Shown here: positions 44,400-54,600 of the stretch, one piece after another
How the letters are laid out: each line of letters begins with the position of its first letter
Position numbering within the stretch: position 1 is the first letter of the stretch
Assembly: GCA_950097015.1 (NCBI GenBank)
Contig: CATNEN010000001.1
Coordinates: 24,915,001 to 24,979,000 of the forward strand
Length of the DNA stretch: 64,000 nucleotides
Direction: 5' to 3'
DNA from: Macrostomum hystrix
Taxonomy: Eukaryota > Platyhelminthes > Macrostomidae
The notes under the pieces: model-generated
Told to the model about the DNA's origin: nothing
The model's database searches: none
Seen by the model: the letters and a program-made list of their open reading frames with translations, nothing else
Made by a program: the position numbers and the translations under genes

Positions 44400-45085
44400 T
44401 GTGCAACTTGGAGAGTAAATTGTAAAGCAGTTGGACTTAAGTTTTAGCAGATAAGTGTCTGTCATAAATTAAAAACTGACTAATTAGGGACAACTTTATC
44501 GCACATTCAATACTGATGTGTGTGCTACCAATGGTGTCTGTTCTATTGCAAAAGATTTTGACAGTAAATTTCTGCACTGGTTTCTGACATGTTTGCAATA
44601 GCAACCTGATGCTGCTTAACAGAACAGTCTTTAAACAATGCTGCGTTAAAATGCAGCAGCAGCAACAACAGCATCAGCAGCAGCATCAGCAGCAGCAGCA
44701 GCCTGTTTGTACGAGCAGTCACAAAAATCTAACAAAGCTTTTCCCCTGCGACAATAGCAGAGTCAAGCACAAAATTAGGCTAGTGAAAAAAGGAAAAATC
44801 GTCTATTTGCTTAGCAGCTTGTATAGTTTTCAAAAATTACATTCAGCTGTACTGAAGTGCCGACTAGAGAATCTTAAGATATTGGCGGAGAATTCTTAAG
44901 AACTCTTCTGCATGTTGAGAACATATCGAAAAATCCAGGGAAGCATTCGCAGCAAATTCACCCAAATTGCATTAACGCTTTGAGACATCAAATATAGCAA
45001 GAATTCACGAAAAGCTTTATTTTTCGCGTTTTTTTATTTCGCGAATGTCTTTATGGAATAAGAAGACATCAAAAGTTAATTAAGA
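44400..45085. other. 3' flank of PAN-fibrinogen gene 1
   Basis: 3' UTR and spacer. The first ~58 bp after the stop are duplicated at 46199-46256 next to the truncated copy. A CAG/CAA run lies at 44651-44702. No other feature. Confidence 0.45.
44651..44702. repeat. CAG/CAA/CAT trinucleotide run
   Basis: About 17 triplets (CAGCAGCAGCAACAACAG and similar). The frame across it (44609-44899) is a 96-codon polyGln artefact without domain support. Confidence 0.85.
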
Positions 45086-45087
45086 GT

Positions 45088-45250
45088 GTGTGCGTGCATT
45101 ATGGGTACAGTATCTGTGTGAGTGTGCTCGGGAGTCAGCGGAATCGGCAGAATTGCCTCTCGCTGGCTTCGCGTCTACCATTTCCAAATGACATTGCGCC
45201 TGTGTGCCTTCAGCTCTCCTGAGACTATTATTGTTATTATTACCATCTGT
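45088..45250 (+). mobile_element. SINE family 1, 5'-truncated
   Basis: Starts within the body (GTGTGTGCGTGCATTATG), contains GTGCTCGGGAGTCAGCGG and AGAATTGCCTCTCGCTGGC, and ends in a (TTATTA)n tail at 45232-45245. Confidence 0.8.
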
Positions 45251-45251
45251 C

Positions 45252-45910
45252 ATGAGACGTAAGTTTGGTCACTAGCGAAATCGATTTATAGTCTCACGGC
45301 AGTGACAATGCTACAGCTGTACTCAGACTTAAATATGATCAAGGACTAGTAGAACTAATGTTGCACTCTCATATGCTGTCAGTTTTTATGGTTGCATATA
45401 GTTATAGTCTAGCTACATGCCACCATCTCTTTAGCAAAAAAACGAATACGGAGATGGACCAGCTGGCCAAGGCCAGTGCTGATAACAAACAGCACTTATC
45501 ATGCCGCTAATGCATCACTTTGTGATAGCGACCCAAAAAGGTGGCTGCAATTATGTTTACTTGCTAGAAATTTATGCGAAAAATGCAAAAGTACTGTTAA
45601 AATTTAATAACAGTCTGTTTAGTTAGTGAATATAGTTTATATTCTATATAAAAAACTATCAATGTAGACATACTTTTTATGCTCACAAAATTTCATCATG
45701 AAACCATGTCGGCTAACATTGTTTATTTATTTTGAATTGATTAAACGGTTAAGATTTCTTTTTGAACCAATATGGATTCGCCGTAAAGGTTTAAACAGAG
45801 CAATGTTACTTGTCCTTGTCACCAGGGTCTTTGACAAGAATCGCTGAATATCTCGGCGATGCTGACTCGGACGGCTTTGAAAGTTAGTTCCACGTAGAGG
45901 GCGGAAATTA
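45252..45910. other. Spacer between SINE and truncated fibrinogen exon
   Basis: AT-rich, no coding feature. The sequence at 45750-45912 immediately upstream of the truncated exon has no similarity to the fibrinogen exon, so the breakpoint is sharp. Confidence 0.4.
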
Positions 45911-45912
45911 GA

Positions 45913-46256
45913 GAGTCTCAATGACTGTCTATTTGGCACAATGAACCTGCAGTTCGTGACCAGAGATCGCGGTTGGAGCGATTGTCCTGCGAACTGCGCT
46001 GCGGCCTACCTGCCGCAGTGGCACAAGTGCTGCCACTGCTCGGGACCCTTTGGAAAGTACTTTAACTACCCGATAGCTCTAAACTTGTCGTCAGCCGACA
46101 GGGCCAAGGGCATTGTCTGGGCTTGCAATGCACCGGCCAATGTCACTGATGGCTGGTATTACAGCTTCAAGCAGCTGGAGATTCTCATGCTATCTTGAGT
46201 GTGCAACTTGGAGAGTAAATTGTAAAGCAGTTGGACTCAAGTTCTAGCAGATAAGT
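45913..46256 (+). pseudogene. Truncated copy of the fibrinogen terminal exon
   Basis: From GTCTCAATGACTGTCT onward the sequence follows the last ~285 coding bases of gene 1 exon 4 (to the stop at 46198), and also its 3' flank to about 46256 (GTGCAACTTGGAGAGTAAATT). The first third of the exon, the acceptor and exons 1-3 are absent. The frame is intact. The copied 3' flank shows a DNA-level duplication and not a spliced-mRNA retrocopy. Differences from gene 1 include Cys for Ser in CCHCSG. Confidence 0.85.
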
Positions 46257-46259
46257 CGA

Positions 46260-47425
46260 AATTCATTGTGCTGCTATGGAAAACGCAACCGAGGTTGTCA
46301 CCTTTTAAACTGGCATATTGTCACAGGGAGTTTTCTATTTGATTCCCATCCCTAAGTCCATATAGGGCCGGCAGAGAAGTTCCGAAATATAACTAGCTTC
46401 TCCCTCTAGTCAGTCCTCCTCCTAGTCTGCACCTGTCGGATTATAATCCTCCAATTCTTCGCATCTTTTGGGCCTTCGCCTTCGTCTTACGTTTTCATGT
46501 ACTTTTAGTCCCCTTAACACATTAGTTGCAGCTAACCTTATTTATTGTCTGTGACCTCATCCATTTGCGTTTACCACTTTTATATCTATTGTACAAGACC
46601 ACCTCTCCGTTACAGGTTCTCTTAGCGTGTAAGCGTGCCCTCAAGCGTGTCCATGTTCCTTTCTATCTGCCTTACCTTTTGCTTCCACTGCCACTAAATA
46701 AACTCTATCCAAACTGCTAATTAGTTTGTTGTCCAAGCGACAGCATCCATTTGGTGTCCTGAGCTGCATGCTACTCAGCAGTTCACACTCATAAAGTAGC
46801 TGAAACTAGGGGAAAATTCTAGATTAATGCAACTGAAAAACTATGTGCCTTGGTGCGAAATGTGTTCGTGTTTGCAAAACATTTTTTCAGGAATACTAAT
46901 GGCCATCAAGCGAGGCTATAGAACCCACAATTGAGTTGAGTTGAGTATAGATTTTTTAACGAAAATACTGCGGAAAATAAATAATCCAAGAGCACGGAAA
47001 TGAGTAATTTGATCTAATTGTGAACAAGCCTTTAACCGCTGAACCATGATATTCTCGACCGAGTGCTGCGATGTGGCACCTTTGGCTGTGCAGCCAGCAA
47101 TATTTTTCAGCCTGATAAGCGTTTCATGTCGGCAAATCAAAACTAAATTTGCATTTCCCTCAAAGTACTGTACAAGCGTACAGTAGTTCCGTGATTAATC
47201 AAAACATTTTTCATGTATAGGAGAAGCTCATAGGGAGGAAGTAATGGGAAAACTCAAAACAAGAATTTTGGCGAGACTAATCAAAATTCTATTTCTTTAA
47301 TTTCTGAAACGACCTGAAAAACAGGAAGAATTGATAAAACCTAAAAACTTTTCAAGTGAGAGTCACTTCCTTCTACTAATAGTGATAATATAGTACTAGC
47401 AAAGCACAAGTACATAATCTGCATG
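46260..47425. other. Spacer inside the PAN-fibrinogen cluster
   Basis: Mixed sequence with pyrimidine-rich stretches (46400-46450). A sequence reading AATAAACTC lies at 46696. No exon or identifiable TE terminus. Confidence 0.4.
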
Positions 47426-47428
47426 CAG

Positions 47429-47887
47429 GTCTGGAGTGGCTGCACAGCCGAACCAGCGCTCAGCCCAGCAACAAACAACAGGTTCCGAGTGGACCTGCTG
47501 TACTGGGATGAGACCTACATCTATGCCTACTACCTGAACGTACTCATTCTGGCTGAGAGCACCAACTACACTGTCTCTGCTGCCACCTTCTCACCGGGCG
47601 GAGGTCTCAGCAACTGTCTCTTTGGCACAATGAACCTGCAGTTCGTGACCAGAGATCGCGGTTTGAGCGATTGTCATGCGAACTGCGCTGCGGCCTACCT
47701 GCCGCACTGGCACAAGTGCTGCCACAGCTCGGGACCCTTTGGAAAGTACTTCAACTACCCGACTGCGCTGAATGTGCCCGCTGCTGACAGGGCCAAGGGC
47801 ATTGTCTGGGCGCCTAACGCACCCGGTAACATAATAGACGGCTTTTATTACAGCTTCAAGCAGCTGGAGATTCTCATGCTCACCTGA
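47429..47887 (+). pseudogene. Orphan fibrinogen terminal exon with frameshift
   Basis: A full-length copy of exon 4 with a preserved acceptor (CTGCATGCAG). It is 459 bp instead of 455 because AACAAACAACAGG replaces AACAACAGG, a 4-bp insertion about 16 codons in. This shifts the frame in the position used by genes 1 and 2. Downstream the frame is open to 47887 and resembles gene 2 more (PTALNVPAADRAKGIVW). It also has Trp to Leu and Pro to His changes (RDRGLSDCHANC). No exons 1-3 are found nearby. Confidence 0.82.
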
Positions 47888-47945
47888 GGATTAAGCAGCA
47901 GTGGAAGCTGCCGATTTCTGTCAAGTTTCAAGAGTTAATTGAGTC

Positions 47946-48016
47946 AGGCGTATGCGTTTAGGGGTTGCAGCCTAGACTTGAAGGTCGGAGGCTCGTTCCC
48001 CGACTCCACTGAAAAT
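47946..48016 (+). repeat. tRNA-like SINE head fragment
   Basis: CAGGCGTATGCGTTTAGGGG then CTTGAAGGTCGGAGGCTCG and TTCCCCGACTCCAC resemble the A box/anticodon/B box layout of SINE family 2's head, but are diverged. No body follows. Confidence 0.4.
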
Positions 48017-48397
48017 TTAATTCTTTTTTAAGACACCTCAGTCTGTATCTGTATTTACCCAAGATACACTGTTATATTATTATTTTTATTTTTATATTTC
48101 ATTTATTTCATTTTTTATATTTTTACTTTTAAAGTATTTTTATTTTTTTTAATGAAACCGGTTTATATGTATGTATTATATCGTTTTTTTCAGAAATAGA
48201 ACTTAAACGTAGGGATCCCTTATATTATACGAGCGAACTCGTGGCTTCAGCACCTGACTATTGCACCCGGTAATGGAACCAATTGCGATGGAACCTGGTA
48301 TTTGACATGGCAATGACCAAATAGGCCAACTTATTTCATTGTTCCTCATTCTATTTGCCACATTGCTCTGCACGCATCATTGGACAGCAGATATCGA

Positions 48398-48742
48398 CTG
48401 TCCTACGCGTTTGTCTCTCGTGCAAAGGTCCATGCGCTTGAATCCGCGGCGAGGCCACATTCATTTGTGATGTAGTCGCGGTGTGAAGCTTTCAGCGCTT
48501 TTCATGCTATTTACACTCATGAGGGCCAACCTCCAAGGCACAATGAGAGTGTATATTGCCGGACGATGAGAAAGTCAGGGCTCCCACCTGTGTGAGCGTG
48601 TGCATGCGTACAGTATCTGTGTGTGTGTGTGCTCAGGAGTCAGCGAAATGGGCAGAATTGTCTCCTCGCTGGCTTCAGTTCAAGTGTCACCAAATGATGT
48701 GCCATTGCCTGCAGCCCATCTGAAATTATTATTTCTTATCGC
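48398..48742 (+). mobile_element. SINE family 1, full length, diverged
   Basis: Head GTCCTACGCGTTTGTCTCTCG, body GAGGGCCAACCTCCAAGGCAC, GTGTGTGCTCAGGAGTCAGCG, GTGTCACCAAATGATGTGCC and an ATTATTATT tail. The head is more degraded than in other copies. Confidence 0.85.
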
Positions 48743-48769
48743 TTCTGGTGACTGACCCTGAAGAAATTA

Positions 48770-49015
48770 TTGAAACCCAGAAACCCTTCGCCTGGTGCGT
48801 AACGATGCAGCTGCCGCTGCCGACAAGCTGAAAAGTGCTCCTCTTCCTGACTGCCTACGGCGGTTAATCGTTCAACAGCCAAAGACACCGCCTGCCCTTA
48901 AATTGAGAGGCAGATTTTAGACCATCGATGATCTAGAGGCTGCGAGAGGCTGCACCGAATATGAAGCCCTACTATCTGTCCGAGGGCAGAAATAAAAGTA
49001 TCGCATCAACAGGGA
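48770..49015 (+). pseudogene. Decayed coding remnant of unknown origin
   Basis: One frame reads ETLRLVRNDAAAAADKLKSA, then APLPDCLRRLIVQQPKTPPA and LKLRGRF, followed by TAG and a further DDLEAARGCTEYEALLS. Regular amphipathic composition and high GC suggest a former coding region, but it starts without ATG, has an internal stop and matches no family I know. Possibly a TE gag fragment. Confidence 0.3.
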
Positions 49016-49059
49016 GACAGTCTGTGCTCTTGAGTAAGACTTCTAAATCATGCACTACT

Positions 49060-49525
49060 GCTTCAACTCAACCCGCTGTAAAATAGGTACAGTTGCTGAC
49101 TCTTATATCATAAAAAATTATTATCCGTTCAGATTACCGGTTCGATCAAATCAAAATGGCGAAGAAATTTAGTTTAACTGCATAAAATTTCACCATGCAA
49201 AGTCTAACCCACACATCATTTTTTCGCTGTCAGTTCCCTTTGTTTTAACTAACAAGTACTACCTGTGCTTTCAAAAAAAGCGATAGATTTAAAAAATACT
49301 AGCTTTTTTTGCCCGTTGTTTTTGGGGCAGAAATTTAAAGCAAAGCAGTAAGCAATTCACGTCTCTGTATTAACTTTATAGTGAAGGTCACCATTTATTT
49401 ATTTACTGCATTAATGAAAAGTGAAGAGTTTGTTTAAGGGCGTTTTAAGTAAAAAATAAGTGAAAAGTTTGTCCAAACAGCCCCCTCTTGATTACTTCTT
49501 TAGAAACATGTCTCTTAGCCACTCC
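49060..49525. other. AT-rich spacer, no gene seen
   Basis: Unremarkable AT-rich sequence leading to the hAT-type MITE. Confidence 0.4.
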
Positions 49526-49535
49526 TCTATACAGT

Positions 49536-49810
49536 CAGTGGCAGATCCAGGAATTTTGTTTTGGGGCGGTCTGTCAGGGGAGCGCCATGAGAATCACAGA
49601 GGGGGTGCCAGCGGCCGAAAAAGGGCGCCAGGAGCCAAGAAAGGGCGCCAGTGGCTGAAAAACGGGAGCCAGCGGCTGAAAAAGGGGCGCCAGCGGCCGA
49701 AAAGGAGCGCCAGTGCTGCGACTGGCGCCCCTGGTGGGGGCATCTTATTCCCATGATTAAAATTTAGGGGGGCGACTGCCCCCCCGCCCCCCCCCCTAAA
49801 TCTGCCTCTG
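49536..49810. mobile_element. hAT-type MITE with 8-bp target-site duplication
   Basis: A 275-bp element bounded by perfect TATACAGT duplications (49528-49535 and 49811-49818). Its ends are inverted repeats typical of hAT elements: CAGTGGCAGATCCAGGAATT on the left, and CAGAGGCAGATTTAGGGGGG when the right end is complemented. The interior carries tandem GGGCGCCAG/GCGGCCGAAAA words (about six) and a long C run. No transposase. Confidence 0.92.
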
Positions 49811-49962
49811 TATACAGTATGCATGTACACGCGTATACATAAGGAAAATAGCCATGGCATAACAATAACAATGTCAAAGAAACAAAATTAAACTGTTTCA
49901 GAGTTCAGAGTTAGACAGGTCAAGGTCAATTCGTGACTACTTTTCTATTAATTGCTTGCGAG

Positions 49963-50658
49963 TCACCTCAAGTCCTGGGGATACACCACATTCTTCGTTC
50001 TTCCCCTTGGTGCGAAAATGAATAGGCCAGCTGGAGTTCCAACACGGGAGCAGGCGACATAAAGCTGCCCATGCGAGAAGCAAGGAGTCTCCAGGTTGAT
50101 GCCAGCCACCTTCAGCGACTGTCCCTGAGCCTTGTTAATAGTCATCGCAAAGCACACTCTCACAGGGAACTGCAGTCGCTTGAACTGAAATGGCAGGTCC
50201 GTGGGGATAATTGGAATCCGGGGAACGAACACAGACTCTCCTCTGCCAGATCCAGTCATTATCGTGGCCTCAATCACGTGTGGGAAGAGCCGCCTGACTA
50301 TCAGTCTGGTGCCGTTACACAGCCTTGGCGCATTCAGGTTGCGGAGGAGCATAATTGGTGCCCCAACTTTCAGCTGCAAGTTGTGCGATGGAGTTCCAGG
50401 AGGATCTAGAGAGTTCAGAAACTCAACAGGATACTCCACAGCGGTGTCATCAGTCAACGTTGTATCAATTGACTTGTAGGTGAAAACTGCACCTGGCAAC
50501 TCCTGAAGCAGTTGGTAGTTAATTTCGTTGGTGGCATCATTTCTAGGACACAGAATTGCCCTCTCTGACAGCCAGTCAACGTCAGCATATCGAGAGAAAT
50601 AGGCTGGCTGGAGAGAAATATCGACCGGAGAGCCCTGCGCACTGGGACGCCACCGCAC
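49963..50658 (-). pseudogene. Helitron PIF1-type helicase C-terminal fragment
   Basis: A 231-codon open frame matching only the end of the helicase half of a Helitron RepHel protein. Visible landmarks are AILCPRNDATNEINYQLL, LQLKVGAPIMLLRNLN, CNGTRLIVRRL, the helicase motif VCFAMTINKAQGQSLK, and the terminal LYVACSRVGTPAGLFIFAP. Full-length proteins have well over 1000 residues, so Rep and the helicase N-terminus (Walker A/B) are missing. No frame break within the fragment, which suggests fairly recent deletion. The domestic PIF1 gene is unlikely because of the Helitron-like CFSHGQLYVACSRV signature. Confidence 0.82.
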
Positions 50659-51218
50659 TCACCGCACTCAGTCTCAGTGCTGCTTGGGGGCCAGTAGACA
50701 GTCTAGGGGTTTGGGCTGTGTACATTCACGGCTTGAAATACAATGTACAGTCTGGGGCTTCGGCGCCCGGGGAAGGGAGGGGGTGGCTGTAATAAAATTT
50801 GGCCCGCAGAGTGGCGGAGGGGAGTTGGGGTGGCTGTCCTCGGAAAACAAAAAGTGACTCACTTTGAGATGATGCAGCTTTGCTCTGGATTGAGTAGAGA
50901 TGTTCAAAATTGACAGCATTGTTGGAAAACATGTAAAGTGTAAGTGGATCAAATTTGGAGAAAATCTGACAAAGTGGGGCGACGATATGTCGAATTGAGT
51001 GATTTTTTGACGATTTTTGAGCAGTTTTTTGCACTTTTGAGCAGGAAGGAAATGATTTTTCGGGAATTTGAGTAGCCTATTGCACTCAGCGTAGGTGGTT
51101 TTAGGTATGTGCAAAGTTTGGTGCGATTTGGTTGAGCGGTTTCGGCGTCTATAAAGACAAAAGGTTGCACACAGACAGACAGACAGACAGACAGAGTTTT
51201 CACTTTTATATATATAGA
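49963..51218 (-). mobile_element. Deleted Helitron (5' end plus helicase end)
   Basis: On the minus strand, a Helitron-like 5' terminus, TCTATATATATAAAAGTG, begins at 51218 after an A, followed by (CTGT)n. After about 560 bp of non-coding sequence it meets the helicase fragment at 50658. A 3' hairpin with CTAG end was not found near 49960, so the right boundary is a minimum. Confidence 0.6.
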
Positions 51219-51223
51219 TGCTA

Positions 51224-51317
51224 GGGGAAAGACCATAGATTTCAAAATATCCCCTGGGGAAAGACCATAGATTTCAAAATATCCCCTGGGGAAAGACCAT
51301 AGATTTCAAAATCTCAC
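51224..51317. repeat. Three tandem 32-bp units next to the Helitron end
   Basis: GGGGAAAGACCATAGATTTC followed by AAAATATCCCCT, three times, the last ending AAATCTCAC. The array starts 5 bp outside the Helitron 5' terminus. Confidence 0.9.
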
Positions 51318-51651
51318 ACCCGGCGCAAAGCACAAACACAAACACAAACAAGCAGGCATGTAGAAGGCAGGGGTTAAGCTATTTTAAATTAGCTTTGGTT
51401 GCACGTAATAAGGTGCATCTCAGCAAGTCACTACTTCGCAAACCTCCAACCAAGCCCCGAAATAATCGTGACTAGGAGGGAGGAACCAGCGACCATCGGA
51501 AAGTGACGCAGCGACATTAGCCGCTGACCCACTCACCCCTCGTGACCAATCAGCAGTACCTGGAGAAGAGACGAGAAAACTCTTGCGGGAAAAGCTTACA
51601 GAACTTAAAACAAAACATCCACTCATAGAAATGCAGCACCCAGAAGTTACA

Positions 51652-54600
51652 ATGCAAATCAGGTGGTCAGTAATTTTGTTGGCACTTGGGTGCCTCACCG
51701 CGAGGTATGCAGTTCTCGGTTGCAAATTTCAGATTTCTTTTAAGGAAATTCCAGGATGCCCTTCAAATCCATCTCACTCAGCGACACAGTCGGTTGAGCA
51801 GCTCAGCAGGCAGCAGTGCGCAATGCTGTGCGCCCGGCAGCCCAGGTGCGCGGCCCTCACGTCACCTGACAGCAACGGCTCGGGCACCTGCCGCCTGTTC
51901 ACTGCGGAGACTGTCCTGCTGGCCTGGAATGCGTCCTGCGCTGCCGGACCATCCGCCATCGCCATGGCTTCCAGTGAGAGACTGACGGCCTTTCAGACAG
52001 GTGAGTGCTTGCTTTAGCTGGTTTCAAGATAATGAGATCCTGATAACAAGAAACAATACAGAAAAGCCTAAAATTCGTGGATCCATGTATCACTTGTAGC
52101 TTGCTACCTAGCTCATAATTAGTACTTAAAATAATCCTTAAATTGAACTCACCGTAACGGCATTCTAATTATTGAAATATAATATCTTTGGTATAATTTA
52201 CGAAGCTTAACTTTTATCTCCAAATTTTCTTCGGTCGATGAACTAAGATTTCTCTTTTTTGATGTTGACAGGTTGACAGTGGTGAGTAGAAGAGCGGTCT
52301 AACGCCTTTGCCAGGCGCATCAAACACGATTCCGTGGCAAAGCCGCAATTATTTGTAGCTTAACCGCGGAGCGAAAAGTGTAGGCTTGTTGAACAATTTA
52401 CGTAATTGAGGATCAGCCACAAAGGTACAGTGAGAGTGTACACTGTCTGACGTTGAGAAAGTCAGGGCAGATGTACAACCCCTGTGTGAGTGTGTAACTG
52501 CGTACAGTACCCGTGTGCGTTTGTGCTCAGAAGTCAGTGGAATGGGCAGAATTGCCTCCTACTGTCACCAAATAATGTGCCAGAGCTGTACAGACAGCTG
52601 CAAAATTATCACTATTATTACTTTTTATAGGTTTTTGTTCAAAACGGCAGTATTTTAATTCATCAGAGAATATCAAAGAATCAAAGGAACAAGCAAACTA
52701 TTCTTTGAAGCCTCAAGCCAGCTCACTACGTTTCGCATTTTCGCATTGCATGTGAATTACGACTGTGGCCACAGAGTACTTCGCTTCACTCAACGTGACC
52801 CGGAAGCAGCTCCACATTCCCTACAACTCGGCGAAGATCCTCGCTGCCTGGGCGCAGCCGCAGCCAGAGGCGGTGTCGCTCATTGACTGCGTTGCCAAAT
52901 GCACTGGAGTGCCAGCCTGTCGAGGGGTTCTGCACAACTCCAGCAACTGCTCCCTGCTCACCGACCACCCGCTGTGCCGCTGGTTCCAGCAACCTCCGAA
53001 TGCCTCACAGCTGGCTGTTTACGTGAGCCCCACGGTTTTTCATACCTCGCAGGGATCTGTCTAGTTGTTTGTCTACATTCTCAAAGTCCTCAAACGTTTT
53101 TGCTGTGCCTTAACGGAGCCATGCCAAGCCGCCATTGAAGACCATGCGATCGCTGACTTTTTTATTTAACTTTGGTGTTTTAAATTATGATTTAATAAGT
53201 GTACTTTTCGGGGTTTGATGAGTAAAATCGGAAAAATAATTATATCGAATGTTTAGCACCAAAATACTGGAACCTGCGTGTGTAGTTAGCTGGACCTAAC
53301 TGTGTTGATGCCATCATACGCATGCGGAGGGTGAGTGGCAGAGCGGTTTACGCGTTCGCCTCTCCACTAATGTCCCTGAACTCGATTCCGCGGTGAGGCC
53401 GCATTCATTGAGGGCATAGCCGCGGAGAGAAGGCTTCGGGGCTTGTCGTGCAATTTACGCCCTTGTGGGCCAACCTCCAAGGACCAGTGAGAGTGTCCAC
53501 TGCCTGACGATGAGAAAGTCAGGGCAGATGTACACACCTGTGCGAGCGTGTGCCTGTGTACAGTATCTTTGTGCGTGTGTGCTCAGGAGTCAGCGTGAAT
53601 GGGCAGAGTTGCCACCTCGCTTGCTGCTGCGGGTCCAGTGTCACCAAATGATGTTCCATTTCCCAAGTGTGATATTATTATCATTATCACACGTAAACTG
53701 GTTGAATTTAAACGCTTGGAACAGCTGTACTGAGGTGCAGTGATAATCGACGTGCAGGAATGTTTTGAAGGCATTCGCGGTTAAGTAATATATGACCTAC
53801 TGTCGGAATCAAAGAATATCCCGACGTTCTCGAGAAGTGGTCACTTCAACGAGTAATCCTGTGTTATAGTATTTCGCGTGCCTGCGCGTTGCTTCGTTCA
53901 GGCGCAGCAGAAAATCGTCTGGGGTCAATTTCCACCTTGGTTTCTTTACTGCCCTATCTATATTATACGTGACTATTATCCAGTATCTAGGTGTGCTGCC
54001 CGAAGTGGTCGTTCAAAATCTGTTTTGCAGGATTTTTACACTGTACGGACTCTTCAATGCTTCGAAACGGTCAACCTGCGCGTCTCCGACGCTTTGAGCT
54101 TCGATCGACTCTGGGCGGACTACAAGACTGGTTTTGGAACTTATCATAGCAACTACTTTGCAGGTATGTGCCACCAATGTACTTTTATTTTCTACAGAGG
54201 CTAGACTACAAATCACTTTCGGTCCGTCCCCAGAAGTTATGAGCAGTTCTAGAGAAACCAAATTATCGCTGTTTATTATCTCCTGTCCCGTGTGCGTCCG
54301 TTCTCAGATGTTTGAGATTCTATCAATCGATTTGCTTAGGATCTCAGGTTGCCGAATATTCGTCGGTCACTCGAGAGGGTCGGTGAGTTCACGCAAAACA
54401 AATTAGGCCTTCAAGCGCCATTTAAATAGACAACTGCTTCTATGAAAGGGACAGTGTAAATAATCTTATTCTAAAATTGCAAGTAAAAGTTCGACCAAGA
54501 AGCAAGGACAGAACAATAAGTCACTCTAAGATTGACCTAGAGTAGCATAGCATTGAAAATAGGACTCGGTTAATTATGACAAGAACAGAACAGAAAACGG

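Noticed and set aside
44609-44899. polyGln protein of 96 codons
   Set aside because: A short CAG/CAA run in the 3' flank of PAN-fibrinogen gene 1; no domain, no splice sites and no conserved sequence around it.
51116-51245. Independent promoter or gene start suggested by TATATATATA
   Set aside because: The motif is part of the Helitron 5' terminus on the other strand.
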